Source of the DNA: Hevea brasiliensis
Lineage: Eukaryota > Streptophyta > Magnoliopsida > Malpighiales > Euphorbiaceae
Reading direction: 5' to 3'
Assembly (NCBI RefSeq): GCF_030052815.1
Contig: NC_079505.1
Span: forward strand, 30,710,726 to 30,774,725
DNA length: 64,000 bases
The translations under genes and the position numbers were made by a program. Each line of letters starts with the position of its first letter. Within the stretch, counting starts at the first letter, position 1. Below the pieces are notes generated by a model that made no database searches, was not told the DNA's origin, and was given only the letters and a program-made list of their open reading frames with translations. Below, in pieces: positions 1 through 11,636 of this stretch.

Positions 1-124
1 AGGGTTACCCAAGAACACAAGTACGTGAGAGGACCCCTTTAGTGAATAGGTTTTGTGTAATGGACTTTTTGGTTAAGGGTTAATTCACATATTGAAGTTG
101 TGATATTTTAATTTGAATTTAAGT

Positions 125-665
125 TAAGAGAATTCGAGTTAAAACTCTATCCCGATCTCTTAATGTATTATGTTAAAAGTTTAAGCGGGGTATTTCGGAT
201 AAGAACTCTCCTCTAATCTCCACATATTTTATTAAGATTTTGCTTGAGAATTAAGGTAAGAACTCTCCCCTGATCTCTTTAGTGTATTTAAGAATTTTAA
301 TTGAGAACTCGGGTAAGAACTCTCCCCCGATCTCTTAGCGTTAAGGATTTTAATTGAGAACTCGAGTAAGAACTCTCCTCCAATCTCTTAGCATTAAGGA
401 TTTTAATTGAGAACTCGAGTAAGAACTCTCCCCCGATCTCTTAATGAGTTGCGTTAAAAATTAAACTGATCTCGGGTAAGGACTCTCCCCCAATCCCTTA
501 GTGTTAAGGATTTTGATTGAGAACTCGGGTAAGAACTCTTCACCGATCTCTTAATGAGTTGCATTAAAAATTAAACTGAGTTCGGGTAAGAACTCTCCCC
601 CGAACTCTTAATATGTTTGTGTTTAAAAATTAGACTGAGTTCGAGTAAGAACTCTCCCCCGAACC
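125..665. repeat. Tandem array of 53-58 bp units
   Basis: About ten head-to-tail copies of a unit built around the words 'aagaactctc' and 'ccgatctctta'. The core word recurs at about 201, 258, 315, 368, 421, 479, 533, 588 and 647, giving a period of 53-58 bp. Units differ by substitutions and by short swaps of the A/T-rich linker. No reading frame runs through it. It lies in the leader or LTR part of a GATC-rich repeat whose left end is outside the window. Confidence 0.85.
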
Positions 666-3340
666 CTTAATATGTTTATTAGAATGGCATTTTGTAAGAA
701 TTTGGAACTAAGGATTTTGGTAAAGGGTCCTTCATGACCCCTTTTTGTGGGAATGAAGTACTGAGGACACAAGAGACTCGTGTAAGGCTTTTCCTATGAG
801 ACCTTATAACTAGATAGTGGACAAAAAACTGAACTCCTTATCGATCTTTCGCATGATCGCTTCATTAGAACTCTTTGATTAGCGATATCCGATCTCTTTT
901 TAGTCACTAGTCTGGAATCCGATCTTATATTGATTCCCGATCTATTATATTATCACCTGGGCTCGTTCCGTGGCCCAACCTCATAACTTATTTGTTTGAC
1001 CTATTCTTGTTTCCAACCTATCCGACCTATGCTACACCTATCTTCCTTTGTCATTTTTATTTTTTTAGATCGAAAACTCTCATGTTGAAATACCCCTGCC
1101 TATATTCTTTTGAGTATTTACAAGTTACCTGTGACTTGAATGTCTACTCACGATGGAAATAAAAACTAAATGATGATAAATAGAATTTGCGAATGAAATA
1201 AAAGAAGACACAGGAAATAACTATTGGCCTAGATAATCTATTTTGAGATTTAGTGCCACTGGATATAAAAGAAATTTCAAAAGAAAACTAAAGAAAACAA
1301 AACAAGGATATTCGACAAAATAACAGTTTAGACGCTTACCTGTGGGAAGTTGAGGAGACAGATGAGCTGACTCCGGAATCCACAAATCTTGTAGAGGTGA
1401 AAGCTGACGGCCGAAGGACTCAAACTTACCCGAAGTAATGGGAATAGGTCAGAACAAATTTGAACTCGGAAGGTAATGCCAAATACTAGAGCAGTGGGAA
1501 TGAGGTGATTTGAAGATGGTTGCACAAAAACTGAAAATGGAAATTTCAGGACTTAGAGCTCTTTTGGATGAAAATACTTAAGAAAACTGGTTTCTAAAGT
1601 TTCTCAACACTTCGAAAGCTCAGAATGGCAAGTAGCAAGACTGAATCAAATTTTAGAGTCTTTCCATTATAATCACCACTTTCTTATTTTTTTCGTCCCC
1701 CTCTACAGTATTGCACGCAGATATTTATAGGGAACAGGTGCCCATAATGAAGGGTCAGGATCTTGCCAGGGGGAGACGGAGCGCTTGGATTCAAAAGGAC
1801 ATAATTTGATGTTTGAGAATTAAAGAGAATCAAAATGGAGGGTCGGGATCCCGTTTAGAATATCCGTCCTTTCTCCACGTAATCCAATGGCTCAGGGTCA
1901 GCCTTACAAAATGGATCCAAAGGCTGGGAATAAAAGGCGCTGAATTTATCATTTGCTTTTGATTCGAAGGCTCCAGATCCATCCTTACGATTATGTTCAA
2001 CGGTGGAGATAGGGATGTACGGGGGTACTTTAACTGTTTTTGTGTCTGACAGCTAGGAGGGCGTCCTTGCAAATCAGATGTGCGGTGAGGATCTGATCAT
2101 GCCTGTAAACGCTTTAACTAACTCGGATCTGACGATGAAGGGAGTTAATTGGAAGTTATTTAACCCCTTTGCGTTCTTCGATCTCTATAGGTCACCTCCT
2201 GTTTCTTTCGACGTTCCTGTTTTGACCATCCCCTTTTTTCGATCTCTATCTCTTGCAAAAGGTCCCCTCTTATTTTTTGATCTCTCTTATTCTTGATCTT
2301 TCCTCTCTATCTAACTTGCATTGGTCAAAGCAATAAATTCTTCAGTTACTGATGCATCCGCTTCGGGTTCTGTAGGTAATAAATGCCAAGGTCCTATATA
2401 TATGCAGCAATGGGAAATCATCTTCACACCTCACTTTTCCTTTTTCAGTTTATTTTCAATGCACCCCTTCCCTAATTCTAGCTTTTCCAGTGATAATTCT
2501 AATTATGATGGCCATTTTGATTTTTCTCTAACTGTTTCCTTCGCCCCTCGAATGAAAATTTATAACCCTAGCGATCGAAGAGCTATGAGATCGTCATCTA
2601 ATGACAGTGAGGGAACCAGACTAATTTATCGATCAAGATCGAAAGTGACAGCCGTGCCAATCTCGAATCAGTTTATCGGTATAATCAGTAGATCGATCTC
2701 GGACAAGAGGACTACTAATTTCAATCTTGATGTCGGTGACTGCCTCTTGAAGTTCATTTGGCTCCCAACCATATCGAGTTTCCCGACTGTAGCTCGGTTC
2801 TGGTCAATGACATCGGCGATGACTCTGCTCAATATCATGAGAGTCATAGTCACCCTATCTGAGCTGCACATCTATCCAATGTCTATGGCTGGCTTTTTGA
2901 TTAAACACATCTTTTGATTCAGCCACAAGACTAGGCTTTGACATAGGCCAGCATTCTGAGCCTCCGATTAGTCTTAAGCTAGGTAGAATGTAGTGCTGAT
3001 TTTGAGAGATCGCCCAAATAATGTAATCTGATCTTTTGAGATCGCCCAAATGATGTAATCCGATCTTTTGGAAATGAAATGAAATTTTTATTTGAATGTT
3101 TTTGTTTTGTTATTGCATTGGTTATTTTTTTGATCTCTGATAAATGTATCTGATCTGATCCCTAGACGAATCGCCATTGTGTGATTAGTAGGTTTGGAAA
3201 TTTATTCAATTTGATAACCTTAGTTAACCAATCTCATTTATCTGATTTTTATTATGTTTCTGGAACCTTCTTGCGATGTTTTAAGGAGACGGACTGGTTC
3301 CGCTAACCGATGCATTGCTTAGGACTTCGTGAGCATTTAA
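666..3340. other. Unassigned GATC-rich repeat DNA
   Basis: No protein domain is recognisable on either strand. An open frame of 198 codons on the plus strand (2321-2917) has no family-like motif and is Ser/Ile-rich, as expected of chance translation. The stretch is rich in 'cgatct'-type words, like the tandem array to its left and the 3' flank of the 3517-5383 pseudogene, so all of 1-6020 may be one repeat family. It contains a possible minus-strand promoter near 1725. Confidence 0.5.
1722..1731 (-). promoter_or_regulatory. Possible minus-strand TATA box
   Basis: Read on the minus strand this is CTATAAATAT, a good TATA match. About 380 bp downstream (minus direction, 1345-1335) lies CACAG/GTAAGCG, a good splice donor. 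TATA, leader and donor together resemble the LTR leaders elsewhere in the window, so this may be an LTR promoter pointing left. No LTR ends were found. Confidence 0.35.
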
Positions 3341-3352
3341 TGCTCAGACGGG

Positions 3353-3360
3353 TATAAATA
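3353..3360 (+). promoter_or_regulatory. TATA box upstream of the 3517 pseudogene
   Basis: TATAAATA sits 157 bp upstream of the ATG at 3517. It is followed by a pyrimidine-rich leader and by 'tcggtaaggatt' (3463-3475), which could be a leader splice donor. Spacing fits a pol II promoter for the gypsy-type gene downstream. Confidence 0.55.
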
Positions 3361-3516
3361 GGGGAAAGGTGACTCATTTGCTTCCTTATGTCATTTCAGA
3401 GCTTCCCCTAGCAATTTCAGCATTTCCTCTCGTTTTCTAAAGTTTTCAGTCACCGATTACACTTCGGTAAGGATTTTGATCTTTCCTCAGTTAATTTTCC
3501 TTTTTATTTTCTGAAA

Positions 3517-5383
3517 ATGAGCAGTACCAAGGGTCAGAGAGCTGCGAGTCCGCCTTCCATCCATATTTCATGGACCTCGGAAGAAGGCAATGTGATCAGA
3601 TCAAGTAAATGATCCAGCACGGCTATTGTTCCGATTACTGGTCCGGCTACTAGACCGAAATGAGGAACCTCTTCGAGAAGGGAAAACTTGCCAGTCGATG
3701 AGCTGTCATCTGTCCTGAGAGAAACTGATCTCTAATCCATAAGTCAGGAGTACAATCTGCGGATCGACTCCTTTGAACTGATCAAATGCCACGGCGACTT
3801 TCGGGCCGATCACTTCTTTGAAGAAGGCGATCTCATCATAGTACACGAAGAGCAGCTGAAGGCCAGGCTCCGTTTTCCCTTAGATGAATTTTACAAGGCT
3901 GTCCTAAAGTTCCACCATGTCTCGGTAGCTCAAGTGCATCCGAACTCCTGGTGGACTTTAGTAGCCTTCAGGGGCCTTTACCGAGCCAAGAGACTAGAGC
4001 CCATGGCTAAAGTCTTTGCCGAGCTGCATAGGCTTGCCCGAAGGAAGGATGATGAATTCTAGTTCTTTCAGGTAAAGCCGAACTGTGCGCTTTTTACCGA
4101 TCTCCCTTCTTCACTGAAGAATTAGAAGGATCGGTTTTTCATCCTTAGGACTAAGGATCAAAACGGCTTTGAAGGGATCCCATGTAACTAGAATTATTTG
4201 GTCCCCTAACTCCCTAAGAAGCTCACCTTAAATAAGGATGAAGATGCCGTGGTGAAAGAGTTAAAGACTTAGGCGTCCACCCATAAATTCTCGTGCTTAG
4301 ATGCGGTTATGGCCGAACTGAAGTGGTGGATGATGCGGCTGATCACCGACGAAGACTACGAGCTTTAGCACTCTAACCTCGGTCCTGGTACAATCCATAT
4401 CTCTAACCTCTAAATCTTAGCGAACTCACTGACTTCTTCTTTGTGCAGGTGTGGTAGGTGGTGATGCTTCTAAAGAGAGCCGCAAGAGAAAGAGGGAGGT
4501 CTCCCGAAAGGTACAGGCAATGAAGGAGGCTATTGCTACTGTTGCTCAGACACCTCAGCGAGATTTGGTAGAAATACCGAGCTCCCTTCCTTGACCTCAA
4601 GACCAGTCGGTCTCTAAAGTAGAGGTCGCTGTTTCTCCACCTCGGCAGATTGAATGTCTGCCTCCTCTGCCTCCTCCGATCTCTTCCAATGTGGAAGGGG
4701 AGTCTTCTGGCCCTACTGTTAGGACGTTTTCCTGCAGAGCTCAACTTTTCATCCAATCACTAGAAAGGAATTGTTCTACTCGAGGGAATCCTAGCCTAGC
4801 CAAAGTCATGGGCGCCTCCATTTATTTCTAAGAAGATTAGAACAGATTGGTAGAGGAGAGTATTGATGATATTTTAGCTCAAACAATGAGTTTGGGCTTA
4901 GAGGCTATTGCAAATCAACATGTGATTAGAGAAAAAGCCCATGCCTTAAGGAAGGAGATTCTTAAAGCGGTCTAGGATGCCTCAGCTGCAAAGGCTCAGC
5001 GCTCCTCTGCCAATGATTACATCACCAAATTGGAAGATTGGATGAAGTATTGTGAAGAGAGGATAGCTCAAGTGGAGCGGGAACTTGAAGTTTCTCGGGC
5101 TGGTCGATCTACCGATCTCGCTCATTTTTCTGAAGAACTTCGGGCGAAGGAGGAGGAGCTCTAGGCGAAGGAAGAGGAGAGCACTACAAAAGAAGCTGGG
5201 GCATATGTGAATGCCCATAATGACCTCCTGGCCGAACTGAAGAAGCGTTATCCTGAGGAGGACTTCTCCTGGATGGATAAGCTCATCCCAGAGGTAGAAG
5301 AGGATAGCGATGAAGAGCCAGAGGGTGAGGGGAGAGAGGGGAATGTAACCAGGGAGCGGGGCGGAGAGGATCCCCTTTGCTAA
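3517..5383 (+). pseudogene. 'Putative gypsy type transposon' protein (PF04195-like), nonsense-riddled
   Basis: The ATG at 3517 opens a frame with no frameshift through about 290 codons, with motifs typical of the plant Transposase_28/'putative gypsy type' family: basic N terminus, 'FHHVSVAQVHPNSWW', 'VAFRGLY', then the Trp-rich 'ELKWWMMRLITDEDYEL'. A likely phase-1 intron (4382-4448) joins exon 1 to exon 2 ('GVVGGDASKESRKRKRE'). Exon 2 is a Lys/Glu-rich, probably coiled-coil tail ending 'EDPLC' at TAA 5381-5383. There are at least nine in-frame stops in exon 1 and about five in exon 2, all explicable as CAG, CAA, CGA or TGG changed by one C:G to T:A transition. Function is unknown; such proteins are thought to be gag-like products of non-autonomous retroelements. 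Family name is from memory. Confidence 0.75.
4382..4448 (+). other. Predicted intron in the gypsy-type pseudogene
   Basis: Starts GTCCTGG and ends in a pyrimidine-rich 'cttctttgtgcag'. Removing these 67 bp joins exon 1 (...SNL, phase 1) to the open exon 2 frame; reading through instead gives stops. The length is at the low limit for plant introns, so a slightly different donor is possible. Confidence 0.55.
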
Positions 5384-6019
5384 TTGCTTTGTATATTTTA
5401 TTTTCTGGAATGAATTAAAGTCTTTTTATATTTTAATTTCTTGATGAGATCAAAAGTTATCCAAACTGTCCGAGTACTTACTTGATTGAATGTAGTTGAA
5501 CATTGGAGCGACTATTAATCAAAAGGTAATAGATCAGAAAAAACATTACATGTGAACATGAGATCGGACTAAGTCATGACTAAATACTGGATGAAACTTT
5601 AAAATATTAGAATTGCAGAGATTTGACATTGACTTGAACTTTTAAGATCGAAACCATTATTAGACCGGATAGAAACCTTAACTTCATTTTAAGGAATATC
5701 TGAGGCATTCAAGCGAGAAGCCCGACCACAACATTAGCCAAATAAAGTTCTGCAATATTTGTACAAAGAGATTGGAGAATATCAGTGGGCAAAATTGGAT
5801 GGTCCGGAGACCCAATGTTGACTCAAACTCATCTGATAAAGACCAAGAGATCGAAAAACAATCTAACTTGAGCGTGAAATCGATTTGTTCCAAGGATGAG
5901 CAATCGGTAAGTTCTGAAAAGCTACCTTGTGATTAGGACATCGGTAGAGAACGGATAATAAAACTTTGATTCTAAAAGACCCTTGACTACGGAGGTAGAC
6001 CAAAATATGGTATCTACAC
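5384..6019. other. Non-coding 3' flank of the gypsy-type pseudogene
   Basis: AT-rich with scattered 'gatcgg' words like those in 666-3340, so probably the downstream part of the same repeat. An early 'tgaattaaag' stretch could be a polyadenylation region. No ORF or RNA gene was seen. Confidence 0.45.
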
Positions 6020-6561
6020 TAAGTGTTAGAATTTAATTACAAGTGTACATGTGAGGTTGACAATGTGAATTGGGGCTTTGAACAATGTTTGAAGACTTGG
6101 ACAATTGAACTTAAAATTGGCAACCTTGTGGTGTAATGAAGAGTGCTTAATTTCATGGATTTGTTTGATGAATTATGGTACTAAGGAATTAATAGAAATA
6201 TATGTAAATTATTGATGGAATTCCATGTATTAGTTAGGTAATATCATGTATAAATTAAGTAAATGTTGATTTTGTGATTTAGAGTTGTATTTTGTGTATT
6301 GAGGATTTGTATATTCTGCCAAAATTGACCATAATGAGATGTGATGAATGATGTTAGTATGTTACCAATCAGAATTTAGGCATGGGGAGCTAAGGTATAG
6401 AAATTTGAATGTGTAGTTGATTGGTATTTAAGAATTGTATAAGGGCAGTATGCTTTGGAGCAATAACCCTAATTGTGTGACCCCAATTGGTATGAGGCCA
6501 AGTGGAGGTAAAACTAGACATAAAATGTGCCAACTTTCATGTAGAAACATTGTTAAAAATC
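6020..6561 (+). repeat. Gypsy family A-like LTR fragment, plus orientation
   Basis: The last 150 bp (a 'ccaattggtatgaggccaa' block followed by 'caactttcatgtagaaac') resembles the central part of the plus-strand family A LTR near 44880-44950. The left edge is not defined. The fragment is interrupted at 6562 by a family A LTR in the opposite orientation. Confidence 0.5.
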
Positions 6562-6894
6562 TGTCACACCCTACTCCTCCATAAGTTATAACATGATCCC
6601 GTAGTACACCTAATGAATTACCGTACTTCCCTACCGATAACACATTAGATATACTACAAGGGATTTTAAAATAATTTTCGTGAAATTTAAATCATCACTT
6701 AAAATCTGGTGTTATAAAAATTTTTCAAAATTTCGGCAGAGTGTCGGCTGTATTTTGAGAAAATAGTTCTTCAAAACCTGTAAAGAAGCATACTCCCAAT
6801 ATATTTTCTCAAATACAACTTCAATAACTTCATTTGAACTCATAATTCAAATCTCAATAATCAAATCAATTCATTTTCTAACCAACCTCATCAT
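6562..6894 (-). repeat. Family A LTR, minus orientation, first piece
   Basis: Begins TGTCACACCCTAC, matching the start of the family A solo LTR at 33284 and the reverse complement of the family A end at 50633-50656. It is interrupted after about 330 bp by the Ty1/copia element and resumes at 16385. The 5 bp before it are 'aaatc', but the partner end is lost at 19107. Confidence 0.85.
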
Positions 6895-6899
6895 AAAAG
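6895..6899. other. Target-site duplication of the copia element, left copy
   Basis: 'aaaag' directly before the 5' LTR, matched exactly at 16380-16384 after the 3' LTR. A 5-bp duplication is normal for Ty1/copia integration. Confidence 0.9.
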
Positions 6900-8991
6900 T
6901 GTTAGTAATATGCCCTAGAGCATATCATTTAGTATGTATCTTGTACATATTTTTAATAATAAAAGGCATTTCCACTTTTCCGTTTACATAATATATTTAT
7001 GTGTAATAGAAAAGGTCCATTGATATTTTGTTAGAAATATTATTCTTAAGTTGTTAAGAATATGAGTGACAATATTTCTAGCACAAAGTATCATAAATAG
7101 GTTCACAATCGAGGATACTTCATAATAAGGACATGACTTATCCAGAAAGATTGTATTCATGTTTGTTCCCAAGTTATTTATATGAGATATAAATAAGATG
7201 GAATGGTGAGTCTCATGCCATATAACAAACATGATAGGCACTTATAAATGATAAGTAGGCCGAACGGTGACGCTTATGACAAGCACATGGAGTTTACTCT
7301 TGTCAATGTTTTGTCATAAATCATATCGATGCATATAATCTTTAGACACGAGATAGCACAGTTATCTTGTATATAGGTAGTTTGAGTTTGATCTGCTTTC
7401 ATACTTGTACTATGTATGGGTATATGGGCATGTGTTGGCTCCTACTAGTTATATATGGAGGTAGGTGTTGATCAAGATGGAATCTGTTCCTCTAAGTAAA
7501 TAGAGATAAAATCCTATGTTCATTTAATTGTTCTTGATGTTTCAAGTTCTGGCCAGACAGATAGATTTATTCGAGAAAGAGTTTCGATGAGAAAAATCTT
7601 TTAATCAAGAACTGGAATTAAAAGATAACATAATATTCATAGCAAATGGAGTTTGACATAAACCATGACTCGGCTTGAGTTGGGATTTTCTAACAGAGAT
7701 CTTCTAGAGCATGGTAACATATGATTATAGGTTCATTTAAGGTAAATCTTATTACTAATTGGGTGGCCATGGCATGCTATGCTAGGTGTTAACCATGGTC
7801 TATGAGGTTCATAAAATGATTTAGAGAAATCATTTGTGGTAAGAAAGAGTTCTGATGATATTAAGAGTTGATATCATGTCTCATTGCCAATTAGTGATGA
7901 GCCTAGTAAGTCACACACATACACAAGTTATCACCTATTTAAATATGATTTAATTAATTAATTAAAGAGTTTAATTGATTAATTAAATAGATTTGGTTTG
8001 CAATTAAATTGCAAAGTCCCTAGCATGACTTGAAACCAAATCTAGATTATTGGATGTGTAGTATAAATTAAATTTATATTTAAAGTGTTTAAATATGAAT
8101 TTAATTGATGAGAAATTAATTAATAGAGATTAATCAATTAATTTATATTTGATATAAATTAATTAGAAGAAGAAAATAATTATTTTGGGTTAAGAACTCA
8201 AAATTAAGACACAGAGGCATTTTGGTCATTTTGCAGTGTGACACGTGGCACCATGAGATGGTGACACATGGCATAACACATAAGCTTGCCAAATAATTTA
8301 ATCATGTAAGATGATTAAAATCAAGATTAAATATAGGTTTGACACTTGGCACAATGTGATTGGGTCACTTAAACCTAGAGCTAATCAAAAGGTGACATGT
8401 GGCTAGGGTTTAATGTGTTAACCTAGCTATTTAAGTGGGGTTATGAAAAGAAAACACAACCAGCAGCCTCTCCTCTCATATGTCACGCCACTTTGAGCCT
8501 CTCCAGCTATTTCTCTTCATCTCTCATCAATTCAAAGAGATTAGCCATCAATCTCTTGAATTAAGAACACTAGAAATTGTTTCTAGTGTCCTGTTTGCAT
8601 CTCTAATCTCTTAAAAGGCAGAACTTGAATTTCTAATTAATAAAAAGGCTTTAGAAGCTGTTCAAGGGCTGCCATAGGTGTTCTTGGTGTGGACAAGCTA
8701 GAGGGACAACATCCGGTGTCCTCAAGACGAATCTCAAAGGCGCGACACGCGGCACATCAAGAGGTTAGTGTAATCGTTCTTGATTTAATCTAGGGTTCTA
8801 AAATTAATCTGATTAATTTTAAAATCTTAAATGGCAAATACAGATCAAAAAACATATTAAAAGAGTTTTAATATATTGTTTATCATTGAAATCAAATAGA
8901 TAAAAATAAATCTTGCATGGTGCTTGTGACCCTAGGTGAAAATTTTTGAATTCAATGGTATAATCTTGTGTTTTTCACGCCTGTTCCTTCA
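6900..8991 (+). repeat. 5' LTR of the copia element
   Basis: Starts TGTTAGTAATATGCC and ends TTCCTTCA, followed at once by the primer-binding site. It matches the 3' LTR (14281-16379) almost throughout and a solo LTR at 32792-38310. It contains a TATA-like box (8428) and a leader splice donor (8764). Confidence 0.95.
8428..8435 (+). promoter_or_regulatory. TATA-like box in the copia LTR
   Basis: TATTTAAG, at the place where the related solo LTR has a perfect TATATAAA (37797-37804). A pyrimidine-rich leader ('cctctcctctcat') follows within 50 bp, as in many plant LTR promoters. Confidence 0.55.
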
Positions 8992-9006
8992 ATTGGTATC
9001 AGAGCC
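8992..9006 (+). promoter_or_regulatory. Primer-binding site, initiator tRNA-Met type
   Basis: TGGTATCAGAGCC (8994-9006), complementary to the 3' end of plant initiator tRNA-Met, two bases after the 5' LTR. It primes minus-strand DNA synthesis. Confidence 0.92.
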
Positions 9007-10763
9007 ACTATATTTGCCATTTAGATTGTTGATTATATAATTTAATTGTGTGTTTGATCATGAGATCAAGAGATTCATTGCTGGTTGGATCATGAGATGT
9101 GGCGTCACACATGGAGAAGCCACCATTGGTGGCGGCAACAATGGATCCATGGGTGATTCAAGGTTTGGCTTTTAATTCTGCAATTGTTGTATGATCTAAG
9201 GCCTATTCTTTGACTAATTAAAGTGTTTAATTAGTTGTTTTAATCACACAATTAAATTATGATTCAAATCAGAATTTTAAAAAAATGTTTGAATGTGATT
9301 CAAATCTGAATTTTAAAAGTTGTTTGAATGTGATTCAAATCTGAATTTTTAAAGTTGTTTGAATCATATTTAAATCTGATTTTTTAAAATTGATTCAATA
9401 AAATTCAGATCTGATTTTTTAAAAAATATTTGAATGTGATTCGAATCTGATTTTTTAAAAAATATTTGAATGTGATTCAAATCTGAATTTTTGAAGTTGT
9501 TTGAATGTGATTCAAATCTGAATTTTTAAATTTGTTTGAATGAGATTCAAATATGAATTTTTAAATTTATTTGAATCATATTCAAATCTGGATTTTTAAG
9601 TTGAATATGAGATATTCAATTTAATATAAGTATGCATGTTTTATTTAATTGTTAAATAGTGATATGCATGATGGATGATCATGGACTATAAAAGACCAAT
9701 GTGATTGGATTTATTTCTTTTATGTTTCTTTGGGATTGTAAATTAATTTATTTTAATTTATTTTGGGCATATATTATTAAGTTTGTAATATTTTTGGGTT
9801 GTAATTTCATTTATTTAAGTTCTTGTAAATTCGCCTTGGTATGCCAAGGATTACTATGTAATATTGGATTGCAAGAAGTTCAAGGAGGTCAAGAGCATTG
9901 GTGGGACCAGTGGGAGGAATTCAAGATCAAGTGTTGATTATGTACTCCTTTAGCAACTCTTGTAAAATGAATGAATGAAATGCACCTAGGAATGCCCCGA
10001 TTCAATTCTTGGTGGCTCGAATTGAATCCTTAGAAAGTCCATGATCATACCATATTCTTCGCTTATCCATGAATGCATGAGATGTATGGGAATGTATGCA
10101 ATTATATGATATATGCATGCTAAATGGATAATGTGCAAAGTGAGACCTTAATAGTAATTAGGATGGCTATAAAATCTTCCAAACAAATGATTAAGTTGGA
10201 AATGCTATAATTAAAGTAATTATAACATAAGCCCTCCATTGGGGCAATTATTTTAAGAAATTTTAAATAGTTGCATGAGATGCAATTAATTTAAGAGATT
10301 TTCTTAAGAATAATTGTTAAGCATGAGATGTTGTAAATATGTAAATGGTTTGGTGGCCAATATTGGATGTACTGAGGACATTAAAATTATTTGCATAATT
10401 CGGCTCAATGGGATCAACTTAACTAATGCATGGTAAGTCAATATTGTATGTACACGAGATTTTGAGCATTAGGGGCTAGTAAAAGTTGAACCTCACATGA
10501 GATGTGATGGGCAAGGAGTTGCTCACTTATAGTTTATTGTAATTCCAATAATGGATGTACGAGGATGATCAATAGAATTATAAGAATTCAATCACCCACT
10601 AGAAATCCATCCATCTAGTATTTCCGTTATCTACTTTGGAAGTGTAGGATTCGCTAAGTTAGTGGGAGGACCAATTAGATTAAAAGACCATAATCATTTT
10701 GGCTAATTACATGATACATTTACTAATTAATGGTTATTTTCTGCGATTAATTTTACGATAAAA
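9007..10763 (+). other. Copia untranslated leader between PBS and gag
   Basis: About 1.75 kb with no recognisable protein. It holds a 35-bp tandem array (9255-9600). A short ORF at 9701-9937 is AT-driven and has no known motif. Just before gag, 'ttattttctgcgatt' (10735-10747) looks like a 3' splice site with CAG read as CG, which would pair with the LTR donor at 8764. Confidence 0.6.
9255..9600 (+). repeat. 35-bp tandem array in the copia leader
   Basis: About ten copies of a 34-37 bp unit with the core 'gtgattcaaatctga' plus a T/A run. Cores start near 9261, 9297, 9332, 9367, 9401, 9438, 9474, 9509, 9544 and 9579. Each core resembles a variable inverted motif (gattca/tgaat), so the RNA may fold into serial hairpins. 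Confidence 0.85.
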
Positions 10764-11480
10764 ATGAGCACAAAACAACCACCACCATCCAATATCCTTG
10801 CAAGCATACTTGATCACAACAGTTGAGGACCTAATCATGCGATTGGCTAAGAAATTTGAAACTTGTCTGAACCTTGAACATATAGGATATGTTCTATATT
10901 CAAATGTTCTGGTCCCTTACCTCCGGAGGCCACACAAGAGGAACATGATACTTTGGACAAGTTGAAGGAGCATGATATGAGAGCTAAGTGTTACATGCTT
11001 GCGTCCATGAGTAATGAGTTACAGAAGCAACATTAGAACATTCAGAGTGCTAGTGAGATCCTCCTTCACCTACAAGAGTTGTATGGTTAGCACAGCAGGA
11101 ATGATAGGTATGAGATATCTAAACAGTTATTCCGTATGAGGATGTATGAGGGACAGAATGTTGGGGATCATGTCCACAAGATGATTCGGTGATTGAGCGG
11201 TTGGAACATCTTGACTTCAACATGGATTTCCAACTACAAACGGATTTGATCCTTGATCCTTTCTCGAGTCTTTTGGGAATTTTGTGAAAAATTTACATAT
11301 GACTAAACAGGAATGCACCTTAGCTGAATTACTCAACATGCTGATTATTGCCCAAACGAATATGCCAGCAATAAAGAAAAGAGGTAGCTTTGTTGCATCT
11401 TCTTACTGGAAAGTCCAACAAGAAGAAAGGCAATAAGAAAAAGAAACCTCGATTCTGGTCCTTCCAAGAAAATAGCTAAG
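10764..11480 (+). pseudogene. Copia gag (UBN2-type capsid), broken
   Basis: The ATG at 10764 begins MSTKQPPPSNILASILDHN, a typical copia gag start. Later frames give 'PPEATQEEHDTLDKLKEHD', 'ASMSNELQKQH', 'LFRMRMYEGQNVGDHVHKMIR' and, near 11300, 'TKQECTLAELLNML', the usual order of a copia capsid domain. Gag would package the element RNA. At least two frameshifts (near 10830 and 11195) and several stops break it. The start was chosen because it is the first ATG after the leader and gives the family N terminus. Confidence 0.85.
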
Positions 11481-11516
11481 CAGAAAAAGTAAGACTAAAG
11501 TCGATGGAGGCAAAGG

Positions 11517-11582
11517 AAAGTGTTTCCACCGCCAACAGAAAATGTTTCCATTGCCGATGAAAGTGTTTCCACCGGCAGTGTA
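11517..11582 (+). repeat. Triplicated zinc-knuckle segment in copia gag
   Basis: Three adjacent, roughly 21-bp copies beginning 'a(a)gtgtttccaccg' or 'aaatgtttccattg'. Each encodes the Lys-Cys-Phe-His start of a CCHC zinc knuckle. The knuckle itself is not completed, so nucleic-acid binding is doubtful. Confidence 0.6.
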
Positions 11583-11636
11583 GCAATCTAAATGAAAGCA
11601 ATGCCATGGTGAAAACCAACTCAAGTTCAAAATATA

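Noticed and set aside
2321..2917. 198-codon plus-strand ORF, the longest uninterrupted frame in the left region
   Set aside because: No recognisable domain. Its composition looks like translated repeat DNA, and it overlaps minus-strand ORFs of equal quality.
6984..7241. 85-codon minus ORF repeated exactly at 14365-14622
   Set aside because: The two copies are identical only because they lie in the paired copia LTRs. It reads antisense through LTR sequence.
9255..9600. Regular 35-bp repeats resembling a CRISPR array
   Set aside because: Units are head-to-tail without unique spacers, and this is plant retrotransposon DNA.
9701..9937. 78-codon ORF in the copia leader
   Set aside because: Hydrophobic and AT-driven, no motif, not at a position where copia elements encode a protein.
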